Assembly (NCBI RefSeq): GCF_041431135.1
Contig: NZ_CP107799.1
Location: forward strand, 5,146,001 to 5,210,000
Source: Streptomyces sp. NBC_00554
Lineage (GTDB): Bacteria; Actinomycetota; Actinomycetes; Streptomycetales; Streptomycetaceae
Direction of reading: 5' to 3'
Length of the DNA stretch: 64,000 nucleotides
The translations under genes were made by a program, and so were the position numbers. Within the stretch, counting starts at the first letter, position 1. Every line of letters starts with the position of its first letter. Shown piece after piece: positions 57,801 through 64,000 of the stretch. The notes beneath the pieces were generated by a model. That model did no database searches. It was given only the letters and a program-made list of their open reading frames with translations, and was not told the origin of the DNA.

Positions 57801-59014
57801 CGCTGGTAGCCGAGCACGTTGTCGACGAGAGTCGTGATCCGCGAATAGCCGGCGGCGAGGTGGTGGAGGACCTGGTTGGCCTCGGGCCACAGCTGCCCGG
57901 CGTCGTCGGCGGCGAGCTTGGACAGTTCGCCGCGCAGCTGGTCGAGGGGCCCGCGCAGGGACAGCGAGAGCACGGCGAGCAACTGCTCGTGCCGGGCGGC
58001 GAGGGCCTCGTACCGGTCCTTCTCGCGCTCCCCCAGCGAGGCGTACCGCTCGTCGCCGGCGGCGAGTTCCTCCTCGTGCTGCTCGCGCAGTTCGGCGAAC
58101 TCGGCGGCATGCCGCTCACGCAGCCCGGCGAGTTCCTTGTCGTGCTCCTCGGCGGCTCGCGCGAGCTCCTGCTCGTGGCGCTCCTCGGCCTTGTCCTTCT
58201 CCTCGGCGAGGGTGTCGTACGGCCGCCGGTCGGTGAACGTCATCACGGCGCCGACGAGCTGGTCCCCGTCGCGCACGGGCGCGGTCGTCAGATCGACCGA
58301 CACCTTGTCCCCGGACTTGGACCACAGCACCTGCCCGCGCACCCGGTGCTTGCGTCCGGAGCGCAGGGTGTCGGCGAGCGGCGACTCCTCGTACGCGAAG
58401 GGCTCGCCGTCCGCGCGCGAATGAAGGATGAGGGAGTGCAGTTCCTGCCCACCCAGATCACTGGCCCGGTATCCCAGTATCTGAGCGGCCGCCGGGTTGA
58501 CGAGAACGACCCGCCCGTCCGTGTCCGTTCCCACGACGCCCTCGGCGGCGGCCCGCAGGATCATCTCGGTCTGCCGTTGCGAACGCGCGAGTTCGGCCTC
58601 GGTGTCGACGGCGCCCGACAGATCGCGTACGACCAGCATGAGCAGCTCGTCGTTGGCGGGGCCGTAGCTGTCGTAGGCCTGCTGGCCGTTCTCGAGATTC
58701 GCACTGGTGACTTCGACAGGGAACTCACTGCCGTCGGTACGCCGTGCGATCATCCGGGCCGGCTTGGTCCGCCCGCTCGGGTCGACCGTCTCGGGCCGCC
58801 GCATGCTTCCGGGGATGAGCCGTGAGTCGAACTCGGGCAGCAGATCGAGCAGTCCGCGTCCCACCAGCGCCGTGCCCGGGGCCTCGAAGGCCTCCAGGGC
58901 GATGGTGTTCGCGTTGACGACGGTCCCATTGGCGTTGACCAGCACCAACGCATCGGGCAGCGCGTCCAGTATGGCTGCGAGGCGAGCAGCGCCTCGGGAT
59001 GGCCTGCTGCTCAC
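54812..59014 (-). CDS. 1400-residue PAS/pseudo-histidine-kinase/receiver protein
   Basis: Order: PAS domain (about 10-120, RLAAILDALPDALVLVNANG), second PAS (about 150-265, ILRAAAEGVVGTDTDGRVVL), long charged coiled coil (about 265-345, EEKDKAEERHEQELARAAEE). A kinase-like dimerization region follows near 350 reading VLSLSLRGPLDQLRGELSKL, where the phospho-accepting His of HELRTPL is replaced by Ser. The ATPase-like domain (about 390-550) has a weak N-box (LANALAHLIADVAG). Then comes about 600 residues of Pro/Ala/Gln/Gly-rich disorder (repeats such as AQGVP, NANPN). Two receiver-like domains close it: a degenerate one (about 1165-1270) and one with VLLIEEHAEI and VVMDLMQ (about 1280-1395). 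It is probably a scaffold or signalling pseudokinase. GTG start with GGGAGGAAG upstream. Confidence 0.85.
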   Translation of the reverse strand: MSSRPSRGAARLAAILDALPDALVLVNANGTVVNANTIALEAFEAPGTALVGRGLLDLLPEFDSRLIPGSMRRPETVDPSGRTKPARMIARRTDGSEFPVEVTSANLENGQQAYDSYGPANDELLMLVVRDLSGAVDTEAELARSQRQTEMILRAAAEGVVGTDTDGRVVLVNPAAAQILGYRASDLGGQELHSLILHSRADGEPFAYEESPLADTLRSGRKHRVRGQVLWSKSGDKVSVDLTTAPVRDGDQLVGAVMTFTDRRPYDTLAEEKDKAEERHEQELARAAEEHDKELAGLRERHAAEFAELREQHEEELAAGDERYASLGEREKDRYEALAARHEQLLAVLSLSLRGPLDQLRGELSKLAADDAGQLWPEANQVLHHLAAGYSRITTLVDNVLGYQRLDSGAEEISRTNVMLDAVVAAGVEGAVELIGPGRVQFAVHAPPIEAEVDPQRLANALAHLIADVAGVDATGNAPVSAGGYMDNTVVVAAAQRGEVVRIEVRGPYAGGDPVHEPIVRGTVRAHGGVLQTHEVPGMSGSAFVLEVPIGGGAGAVPAGAVTGSELALPEPASPQGGGRRRARRSSVDAFLESEVAGESDPAPGGDSVTAPADGSAAPTGRRRRRTAEERAAGSADEVAVPAQGTGGEGPGDGGASGSGGTGRRRGRPSPVEGSADKVAGGAAGGASEGAVVMAGEHAGTAAAGTGLGGTVPPQGVPVSAQGVPVPSGRRARQGGEQHALPPALPAAPSTPSTQNAVSAQGTADAGVSADGAPSAGRRRRALAASAERAATQDAGARTVFALPPAEADRSPEYIEAQQQAQQRLQQAEAAGVPHGQTDDGRHDTMLHDPADDHTPPQPHPVSSPTGRRRAVRTPVQQGAAGTPAQGVPAQGVPAQAVPAQAVPGAAPAGQPVPASAAAAATAQPVATPAPAPWPGNTETPAGGVPAPQPWPNANANPNANPNAQDAPGAGTPAQPGTAPAQPGTPIQVAPSTPGAPSTALPPERPAQPRVAQPLPAEAAAPVDPNSTQARGISVRTLGQGVPFGRQPAPNQPQAPQAKAQTQPQSPTPPPHQTNGGGRRRKLGTPPEPTAERPETAARPHPQGGQAPGSRLAGATEGAGRSYAIGAPDENADEGPEPLDGPGGAVEVADQPRPQPMDDELPPEPLDNPRRLLVWPAPDVMTQQALSDRGYRPVIVHSREEVDSQIAAFPAALFVDPLTGPITRTALQSLRQAAVAAEVPVLVTAGLGQATREAAYGADPAVLLKALAPRDSEQHPPRVLLIEEHAEISLALTATLERRGMQVARASTDADAVTLASQMRPNLVVMDLMQVRRRQAGIVDWLRANGQLNRTPLVVYTAAVDQAELPRLASGESVLFLAERSTSAEVQERIVDLLARIGTN

Positions 59015-59346
59015 GAGACGCTTCCTCCCTGTTACCGCACCTTGCCGACCGCGGATGCCATCTTGCCAACCGTCCCGCAGCGTGTCACGCGAGGGAGTCT
59101 ACGGGCAGAGGTTGCGCTCGCGACGCCGGATGAGAGGGAGGTCGCACGCAGAACCTAGGTAGAAACCACGCAGAAGCGACGCAGAAGCCGTGACCGCGCA
59201 TTTCGTCCCGTTCGCCCCCCTGCGGAACCATGATGTCACCGTGGCTCCGCCCCTGTCCCGAGCCTGCCTCGCCCTGTCTCGAGCCCGCCTCGCTCTTGCC
59301 CCACTCCTGCCCCGCTCGGCAGAGCTCGGCATCGCTCCTGCCTCGG
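59015..59346. other. 332-bp intergenic region with a 21-bp tandem duplication
   Basis: Upstream of the pseudo-kinase gene and downstream of the SSI-like gene (both minus strand). Two 21-bp copies (59252-59272 and 59273-59293, CCTGTCYCGAGCCYGCCTCGC) and looser relatives of the unit to about 59320. No gene recognised. Confidence 0.6.
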
Positions 59347-59880
59347 CTATGACCGAAGGTCGGGAAGGAGAGGTGCGAGCCCGTTCCACCGCGAGATCTG
59401 GCACCCGTCCACACGGTCGAACCTGGCGTCGACGGGTCGCCCCGCCCACGTCCCCGTGACATGCGCGGTGGCCGGACCGCCGTACTGCATCGTGCACATG
59501 GTGCCCGGCGAAACCGGGGCGAACGGATCCTTGCCCCACCGAGCCCCCCGGTCGAGCGCACCGCACGCCCCACTCACATCGGGATGACTGCCACCGTCGG
59601 GATGACACCGAAGCTCGTACGTCCCGTCCGCACCACTCCCCGAGTCGTGGACGGTCACGGTCAGCCGATCCCGGGAGTCCTCGTCGCGAGCGGGCGGGGG
59701 CATAAGGGCCAGGCCGGAGGTCGAGACCGATCCGAGGTTCGAGACCGACCCGAGGTTCGTGGGGGACCCGACGGTCGTGGCGGGCAGTGTGGTGGCCGAC
59801 AGCGCGGTGGCTGCCACGGCGGGTACGGCGGACAGCGCGGCGGCGGACGCGGCGAAGGTGAGAACAAGGCGATGCAACAT
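59347..59880 (-). CDS. subtilisin inhibitor-like (SSI family) secreted protease inhibitor
   Basis: A 177-residue secreted protein: signal peptide (RLVLTFAASAAALSAVPAVA), a linker with a near-repeat (NLGSVSNLGSVSTSG), and the SSI domain (about 70-177). The two disulphides of the family fit Cys in LRCHPDGG with SGACGAL, and GTMCTMQY with DGCQISRW. By comparison with SSI the reactive loop is MCTM-QYGG, with Met at P1, so a subtilisin-like or chymotrypsin-like target is expected. ATG 59878-59880 has no strong ribosome-binding site. Confidence 0.88.
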   Translation of the reverse strand: MLHRLVLTFAASAAALSAVPAVAATALSATTLPATTVGSPTNLGSVSNLGSVSTSGLALMPPPARDEDSRDRLTVTVHDSGSGADGTYELRCHPDGGSHPDVSGACGALDRGARWGKDPFAPVSPGTMCTMQYGGPATAHVTGTWAGRPVDARFDRVDGCQISRWNGLAPLLPDLRS

Positions 59881-60131
59881 GACCTGACTAACGCCACGTG
59901 CCCCGTGCGGTTGCGAGCAGTTCCAGTCACTCCTGTCCCAGGCCCGCTCTCATCTCTCCTACGGCCCCTCTCGCCCTCTTCTGGCAGCCCTTGCCCTCCG
60001 TCCGCTCCCGCCACATTTCGACTTTGCTCTGCGGCCTGCACGCCTAGTACCGTGGGAGGCGATTGGTGACAGCCCGCTCGGCTGTGTCATCATCTGCACG
60101 CACCACTCGCGCTCGCGCGGGTGGTTGTGCT

Positions 60132-60222
60132 GGAGGCGTCGCCTAGTCCGGTCTATGGCGCCGCACTGCTAATGCGGTTTGGGCCTTCAAGCCCATCGAG
60201 GGTTCAAATCCCTCCGCCTCCG
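60132..60222 (+). tRNA. tRNA-Ser (anticodon GCU)
   Basis: A 91-nt type II tRNA: acceptor GGAGGCG with CGCCTCC, discriminator G; anticodon loop CTGCTAA (GCT); long variable arm TTGGGCCTTCAAGCCCA; T arm GAGGG-TTCAAAT-CCCTC. Confidence 0.96.
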
Positions 60223-60231
60223 CACCAAGAT

Positions 60232-60265
60232 CCGAAGCCCCGGCCCATCAGGTCCGGGGCTTCGG
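60232..60265 (+). terminator. terminator of tRNA-Ser(GCU)
   Basis: Perfect 12-bp stem CCGAAGCCCCGG / CCGGGGCTTCGG with a 10-nt loop, 9 bp after the tRNA. Confidence 0.85.
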
Positions 60266-60408
60266 TGTAACCCCAGGCCAGAGCATGTTTGCCCAGCTCA
60301 CAAGGGGTGCGGCAAACGGATTTCACATGGCGGCGGCAGTCATGTAATGTTCTTCCTGTCGCCGCGAGCGGGCCGAAAGCCCCGGGAAACGGGACAAAAA
60401 CAAAACAA

Positions 60409-60481
60409 GCACTCGTAGCTTAACGGATAGAGCATCTGACTACGGATCAGAAGGTTGCAGGTTCGAATCCTGCCGAGTGCA
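60409..60481 (+). tRNA. tRNA-Arg (anticodon ACG)
   Basis: A 73-nt tRNA: acceptor GCACTCG with CGAGTGC, discriminator A; anticodon stem TCTGA-CTACGGA-TCAGA (ACG); T arm GCAGG-TTCGAAT-CCTGC. Confidence 0.96.
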
Positions 60482-60490
60482 CATCAGATC

Positions 60491-60530
60491 AGAGGCCCCG
60501 TGGAGTGATCCACGGGGCCTCTGGCTTTTG
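60491..60530 (+). terminator. terminator of tRNA-Arg(ACG)
   Basis: Perfect 14-bp stem AGAGGCCCCGTGGA / TCCACGGGGCCTCT, loop GTGA, followed by GGCTTTTG. Confidence 0.88.
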
Positions 60531-60642
60531 CCTTGACGGCAGTGTTTGGCGGCAACCACTTCGACTGGATTCGAGGGTGTCCAGTGGTCCTGGAACGGCG
60601 GCCCTGATTCGCCGGGCCAACCTCTAGTTAGGATCCCGGCTC

Positions 60643-61194
60643 ATGGACACCAGGGGCGGGGAACCCTCACATCAGGACTCGGAGCGCGGGACGGCCGTGG
60701 AGTTCGTCTACCGGCCGACGGCTGCGGACTTCGAGGAGGCGCTCCGTGCGCGAGCCCGTCGGTCACCGGCGGGCCGGGCCCAGGCGCTCATGGCGCCGAT
60801 GACGGCGGTAATCGCCGTGGCCGTCTTCTCGGCCCTCCGCGATGAAACGCCGGCCGTGTGGATCATCACGCTGGTGATCTCCGTGGCAGTCACATCCTGG
60901 GGCACCGTACGAGGGCTGCGCACCATGGCCCGTCGGATGTTCAGCGTCGTGGAGCCGTACGGGCAGTGCCGCATGGTGGCCGACGACCGCGGCGCGGTCA
61001 GTACCGGTGAGCGGGCGTCCTTCACCGTGGAGTGGACTGTGTTCCGGGAGTATCTGGAGACGCCCGCGCTCTTCGTGCTGCTGGGCGGCGAGCGCGCGGC
61101 CGGAGTCGCGGTCCTGCCCAAGCGGGGCGCCCAGAATCCCGAAGACGTGGATCGGCTCCGGGCGATCCTGGACCGGAACCTGAAGCGGCTCTAG
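60643..61194 (+). CDS. YcxB-like membrane protein
   Basis: A 183-residue protein with the layout of the YcxB family: a short cytoplasmic N-terminus ending FVYRPTAADFEEALRARARR, two adjacent membrane helices (MTAVIAVAVFSALR and WIITLVISVAVTSWG), then a C-terminal soluble beta domain (YGQCRMVADDRGAVSTGERA, VEWTVFREYLETPALFVLLG, AVLPKRG). Function unknown in general. The start is ATG 60643-60645. Its stop overlaps the stop of the convergent gene remnant at 61191. Confidence 0.75.
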   Translation: MDTRGGEPSHQDSERGTAVEFVYRPTAADFEEALRARARRSPAGRAQALMAPMTAVIAVAVFSALRDETPAVWIITLVISVAVTSWGTVRGLRTMARRMFSVVEPYGQCRMVADDRGAVSTGERASFTVEWTVFREYLETPALFVLLGGERAAGVAVLPKRGAQNPEDVDRLRAILDRNLKRL

Positions 61195-61380
61195 ACGGCT
61201 GGGGGGATCACCGGCGGGAAGCCGGGTCCGGGTTCGATCCGGATCTCCGGGACCGGGACGGCTGAACCACAGTCTCGGCAGTGTCCGTCGTGGTCGAGGA
61301 GACCTCCGTCCAGGTCGTGGCGGAGGACGCGCTTCAGTCCGTTCGGGGAGTAGAAGGCCTCCCCCCAGTTCATCAGTGCG
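61191..61380 (-). pseudogene. 5'-truncated gene remnant, perhaps an HxlR-type regulator
   Basis: About 60 codons of a C-terminal protein part: VVHALMNWGEAFYSPNGLKR, VLRHDLDGGLLDHDGHCRDC, GSAVPVPEIRIEPGPGF. The segment before the acidic/Cys tail resembles the last helix and tail of HxlR winged-helix regulators (LMxWGExFYxP...RH...CxxCG). No N-terminal DNA-binding part exists; the frame meets an opposite-strand remnant at about 61376. Confidence 0.45.
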
Positions 61381-61536
61381 TGTACGACCGGCAAGGTCTA
61401 CGCGGACGTCGATGCGTTCAACGCGCACGCCACCGGCCCGTACTTCGCGGCGTTCTTCGCCGAAGCCGGCGCCTATGCCGAAGGTCCGGCGTGGCTCATG
61501 AGGGGCAACCTCGTCGGCGACAAAGCCGCCGTCTGA
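61376..61536 (+). pseudogene. 5'-truncated gene remnant, perhaps a monooxygenase-like domain
   Basis: About 50 codons ending at TGA 61534-61536: GKVYADVDAFNAHATGPYFA, AFFAEAGAYAEGPAWLMRGN, LVGDKAAV. The pattern of H-x-x-x-P-Y-F recalls antibiotic-biosynthesis-monooxygenase (ABM) proteins but is too short to be sure. A stop codon closes the frame at 61351, and no start signal is present. Confidence 0.4.
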
Positions 61537-61627
61537 GCCGAACCGGCCGCCAGGCGATCGCTTCGGTCGCTGCCGACACTCCGCCCCGTGTCCGTCGTGA
61601 CATGCGGGGGTTGCGTCGCTCACCCGG

Positions 61628-61670
61628 CTCGCTTATCGTTTCTCGATAACATCGATAAACGATAAGCGAG
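61628..61670. promoter_or_regulatory. long dyad in the leader of the DUF2975/XRE operon
   Basis: Perfect 14-bp arms CTCGCTTATCGTTT / AAACGATAAGCGAG (61628-61641 and 61657-61670) around a 15-bp spacer that holds a smaller dyad, TCGATA-ACA-TCGATA in part. The right arm ends 10 bp before the ATG of the DUF2975 gene and touches its ribosome-binding region. A likely operator for the operon's own XRE repressor. Confidence 0.7.
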
Positions 61671-61680
61671 GCGGGGCGCC

Positions 61681-62295
61681 ATGACCGAAGACCGGAAGAT
61701 GCTCGAACCCATGGCCACGGTCGTGTCCGTCGTCCTGCGCCTGATGTTGGCCCTCGTGACGGCAGGGCTTGTTCTGTCGGTTGTGCGCGGCAGTTGGGGG
61801 GATGTCGTCGTCTGCATCGCCGACGAGTCGACCACCAGCTCGGTCGCCCCCGGCGGTTTCGCCGCCGAGAGCGGGGCGCAGGTCGACTCGATTCCCCGTT
61901 ACTGCGCCGAGTCGCCCGACGCGTACCTGCGCCTCGTGAATGAACTCGGTGAACTGCCATCGACGTTGCTGCTGATCAGCGGCCTTTTCCTGCTGCACCG
62001 GCTCCTGCAGGGAGCGGCGCGCGAGGGGGTCTACACCGCGGAGACGGCATCGCGGCTTCGGCTGCTCGGCTGGTGGTTGCTGGTCGGGAGCCTGGTCGTC
62101 GAGATCGTCGAGGCCAACGCCAGAGCGGCTGTGCTCGCGGCGCTGGCGAAGAGCGCGGACTTCTCGGCCGGGACCTGGCTGGACTTGTGGACGTTTCCCT
62201 ACCTGGCCGTACTGACCGGTCTCGGGCTGCTGACCTTCGCGCGGATCACCCACGCGGGCGCGTCAATGCGCGAGGACCTTGAAGGGGTCGTCTGA
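61681..62295 (+). CDS. DUF2975 membrane protein
   Basis: A 204-residue protein with four hydrophobic segments: VVSVVLRLMLALVTAGLVLSVV, TLLLISGLFLLHRLL, LLGWWLLVGSLVVEIVEANA and FPYLAVLTGLGLLTFARI. A long extracytoplasmic loop (about 40-85) contains two Cys (VVVCIADES and RYCAESP). DUF2975 proteins are almost always paired with a small XRE regulator, as here (1-nt overlap TGATG at 62293-62297). The pair is widespread in Gram-positive bacteria and of unknown function. Confidence 0.88.
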   Translation: MTEDRKMLEPMATVVSVVLRLMLALVTAGLVLSVVRGSWGDVVVCIADESTTSSVAPGGFAAESGAQVDSIPRYCAESPDAYLRLVNELGELPSTLLLISGLFLLHRLLQGAAREGVYTAETASRLRLLGWWLLVGSLVVEIVEANARAAVLAALAKSADFSAGTWLDLWTFPYLAVLTGLGLLTFARITHAGASMREDLEGVV

Positions 62296-62555
62296 TGGGC
62301 GCCGACGACGACCACGAGGGCCATGACATCGAGGTGCACCTCGACAAACTCCTCAGCGAGCGCGGTATGACCGTCACCGAACTCGCCAGCCGCGTCGGCG
62401 TGACCAACGTCAACCTGTCCGTCCTCAAGAACGGCCGCGCCAAGGCGATCCGGTTCACCACCCTCACCCGGATCTGCGAAGTCCTGCAGTGCCAGCCGGG
62501 AGACCTGCTCAGCTACCGCCCCGGGTCGTCCTCCGAGAACCCGCGGAAATCCTGA
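62295..62555 (+). CDS. XRE-family (Cro/CI type) transcriptional regulator
   Basis: An 86-residue repressor: HTH_26/YozG-like domain with HLDKLLSERGMTVTELASRV and VTNVNLSVLKNGRAKAIRFT, then LTRICEVLQCQPGDLLSYRP. It is translated from ATG 62295-62297, overlapping the DUF2975 stop by one base. The short acidic N-terminus (MGADDDHEGHD) is unusual. It probably binds the dyad at 61628-61670 to control its own operon. Confidence 0.92.
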   Translation: MGADDDHEGHDIEVHLDKLLSERGMTVTELASRVGVTNVNLSVLKNGRAKAIRFTTLTRICEVLQCQPGDLLSYRPGSSSENPRKS

Positions 62556-62617
62556 CCTGCCCGCTCCGCCCACCCCGCACGACCAACTCGACGTGTTCCC
62601 CTGAGAAGGAGACCCAG

Positions 62618-62722
62618 ATGTTCAGTGTCATGGATACCGGTACGAAGATCGCGATCGCCGTCGTACTGGCCGTCATGATCACCGCGGCGATCGGCGTGGG
62701 CCGGTGGCTCACCCGCCGCTGA
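62618..62722 (+). CDS. small single-TM protein, 34 residues
   Basis: ATG 62618-62620 with AGAAGGAGA upstream. It encodes MFSVMDTGTK, then a membrane helix IAIAVVLAVMITAAIGVG, and RWLTRR. It lies 62 bp after the XRE gene and before a strong terminator, so it is probably the third gene of the DUF2975/XRE operon. Confidence 0.6.
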   Translation: MFSVMDTGTKIAIAVVLAVMITAAIGVGRWLTRR

Positions 62723-62754
62723 GACCCGTTCGCCAGAGCCTCACGGGCACGACT

Positions 62755-62788
62755 CGAAGGGCCCCACCGTTCGCGGTGGGGCCCTTCG
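62755..62788 (+). terminator. terminator of the DUF2975/XRE operon
   Basis: Perfect 15-bp stem CGAAGGGCCCCACCG / CGGTGGGGCCCTTCG with a TTCG tetraloop. Confidence 0.88.
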
Positions 62789-62878
62789 AGGTTCCTCGCT
62801 TCGGGTTGGGCCCTTCGGCGTTCGTTGCATCGTTCGATATCGTCGCTGCCGCCCATTTGCCCTGATCAGGAGCGGCGG

Positions 62879-63796
62879 GTGGAAACCGACTGCGACAGGC
62901 CGGCGCCAGTGGACACGAGACCCGGATCGATAGCCGAAGACCCCGAGAGCGGGATGTTGATGATCCCCGCCAATGCCCCCGAGTTCTCGTTCGGTGTGGC
63001 GCTGCGGGCCGAAGGGGCCGACACCTATCGGGCGTTCGTCCGCGGCACTCTGTCGGAGGGCTGGGAGAAGGGGATCTTCATGGGGGCCGTCGCCGGGCGG
63101 TCGGAGAAGCAGCCGGTTCTGCCTGTCGTGGTGCAACTCGTCCCCCGTCCGGACAACGAGTACAACCCCAATGCGATCAGCGTGGCCGCTCCTCCGTCCC
63201 TGGGCGGTACGGACCATGAACGGCACTTGGGCTACATGTACGACCGGAACCTGGTGTCGCTCGGTGGCCCTCTTCGAGGCCTGGCTGCCGTCTCGGACCG
63301 TCCCGTCGGCTGTCATGCGCTGGTTGAGATCCGCGAAGTGGACGAACGCGGGGACGACTGGGAGGAGGAGTTCGGCGATTGCCTCCTCGTTCAGGGTGGG
63401 CGGCGGAGGTACGCGGTGGACTCGCTTCGCCTGCGGCTGCCGTGGTGGGAGGACCTCCAGGCCATGACGGTCGCGTATGCGAGGAGAGCCCGGCCGGACC
63501 TGATCATGCCGTTCATCGGCCACTGGACGTCGTACAGCGAGGGAGCCCGCGACGAACTCCTCGGCCGGACCGACCAGAAGGAGTTTTCCGTCACCCTCCG
63601 GGCCGAGAACGGCACGCTCCTGGCCTGCTACGAAGACCTGGAGCTGTCCGTCCTCGTGCCCTCCGGCCGGGACTTTTTCGACCGCACTCTGCGGCGGGTC
63701 CAGGAACTGGGCGGTACGGCCACAGCCCGTGCCGAGGAGCACCAGGGGGCGCTGAAGGTGTTCGTGGAGGACAACGCGCCGAGTGGCGAACACTGA
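62879..63796 (+). CDS. HIRAN-like domain protein
   Basis: A 305-residue soluble protein. The centre (about 55-145) reads YRAFVRGTLSEGWEKGIFMG, VVQLVPRPDNEYNPNAISVA and HLGYMYDRN, which resembles the HIRAN pattern (basic residues, DNxYDxNAI, GYL), a fold that binds DNA 3' ends or damaged DNA. The C-terminal part (about 215-300) may hold a second, weaker copy (EFSVTLRAENGTLLACYEDL). The start is GTG 62879-62881 with AGGAG upstream; ATG 62954 is possible. It stands alone. A DNA-repair role is inferred only from the fold. Confidence 0.6.
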   Translation: METDCDRPAPVDTRPGSIAEDPESGMLMIPANAPEFSFGVALRAEGADTYRAFVRGTLSEGWEKGIFMGAVAGRSEKQPVLPVVVQLVPRPDNEYNPNAISVAAPPSLGGTDHERHLGYMYDRNLVSLGGPLRGLAAVSDRPVGCHALVEIREVDERGDDWEEEFGDCLLVQGGRRRYAVDSLRLRLPWWEDLQAMTVAYARRARPDLIMPFIGHWTSYSEGARDELLGRTDQKEFSVTLRAENGTLLACYEDLELSVLVPSGRDFFDRTLRRVQELGGTATARAEEHQGALKVFVEDNAPSGEH

Positions 63797-63864
63797 CGGA
63801 CAACGACGAATGGAGATCACTCAATCGCAGCCCCACAGCTCCTGGACCAGCGAAAACCCAGCTC

Positions 63865-64000
63865 TCAGGGGCAGGCGCGCGCGAACGCGGCGGTGGGCAG
63901 CGGGGCCAGGGTTTCCTCCCACGCGATGTAGATCCCGAGCTCTTGCTCGAGGAAGCGGAGGAAGGCGATGTCGGGTACCTCCTCGCCTGTGTGGGTGAAG
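63865..64000 (-). CDS. partial gene at the right edge, C-terminal 44 residues visible
   Basis: A minus-strand frame enters from the right edge and ends at TGA 63865-63867. The visible part reads FTHTGEEVPDIAFLRFLEQE, LGIYIAWEETLAPLPTAAFA, RACP. Codon use is typical. The family cannot be named from this piece. Confidence 0.5.
   Translation of the reverse strand, partial: FTHTGEEVPDIAFLRFLEQELGIYIAWEETLAPLPTAAFARACP

Noticed and set aside
54791..58825. 1344-codon plus-strand open frame opposite the pseudo-kinase gene
   Set aside because: Antisense shadow of a GC-rich Pro/Ala-coding gene; low-complexity Arg/Gly/Leu translation and no ribosome-binding site.

Overview
The window looks like core chromosome of a Streptomyces (or a very close relative). 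GC is very high with strong third-position GC, GTG starts are frequent, and many genes are joined by 4-nt GTGA/ATGA overlaps. The block kptA, ABC genes, serS, pheA, DyP peroxidase, CopCD, PCuAC, Sco, YcnI, pepP, SpoIIE-type phosphatase matches a gene order I recall from the central chromosome of Streptomyces. A perfect parS site, a near-parS site and two groups of DnaA boxes also suggest the replication-origin half of the chromosome. oriC itself is not in the window.

Layout. 1-5.6 kb (minus strand): a partial gene, kptA, then a translationally coupled operon of an M24 peptidase, an EphD-type hydrolase/dehydrogenase fusion, a ferritin-like 'metal-dependent hydrolase' and a MerR regulator. Two 9-codon mini-ORFs made by tandem duplication sit inside this operon. 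5.8-9.4 kb: two ABC ATPase/permease pairs. 10-13.8 kb: HAD phosphatase, serS, a DnaA-box cluster and pheA. 13.9-20.1 kb: an extracytoplasmic copper-handling and DyP-peroxidase operon. 20.4-34 kb: an anti-sigma-type ATPase, intradiol dioxygenase, an orphan CitG-family enzyme, MFS transporter, MocR regulator, pepP, PP2C phosphatase, a primase-domain protein, SEC-C protein, a second anti-sigma-type ATPase and a glycerophosphodiesterase. 34-35.5 kb: an HtrA protease.

35.7-43.1 kb is a site-specifically integrated element of about 7.4 kb in tRNA-Ser(UGA), bounded by 57-bp direct repeats. Its integrase and a GntR gene have both lost their 5' parts at one deletion scar, so it looks immobile. What remains is a glycosyltransferase and three AT-richer cargo modules of unknown function. 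Two of these look like candidate defence or toxin modules: an alpha/beta-hydrolase with a helical partner, and a pair of two-TM proteins of which one ends in an HEPN-like RNQLAH segment.

43.2-54.7 kb: small secreted proteins, a stand-alone prim-pol protein, then a five-gene operon with the layout of the mycobacterial igr cholesterol side-chain operon (two acyl-CoA dehydrogenases, MaoC-DUF35, MaoC, Ltp2-like aldolase). A SigE-family sigma factor and an acyl-CoA synthetase with its own palindromic operator candidate follow. 54.7 kb holds a parS site in the centre of a 50-bp perfect palindrome that probably also terminates the two convergent genes. 54.8-64 kb: a 1400-residue pseudo-histidine kinase, an SSI-type protease inhibitor, tRNA-Ser(GCU), tRNA-Arg(ACG), a YcxB-like protein, a second deletion scar with two gene remnants, a DUF2975/XRE/small-membrane-protein cassette under a strong dyad, a HIRAN-like protein and a partial gene at the right edge.

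All calls were made by eye from the sequence and translations; no database search was run.
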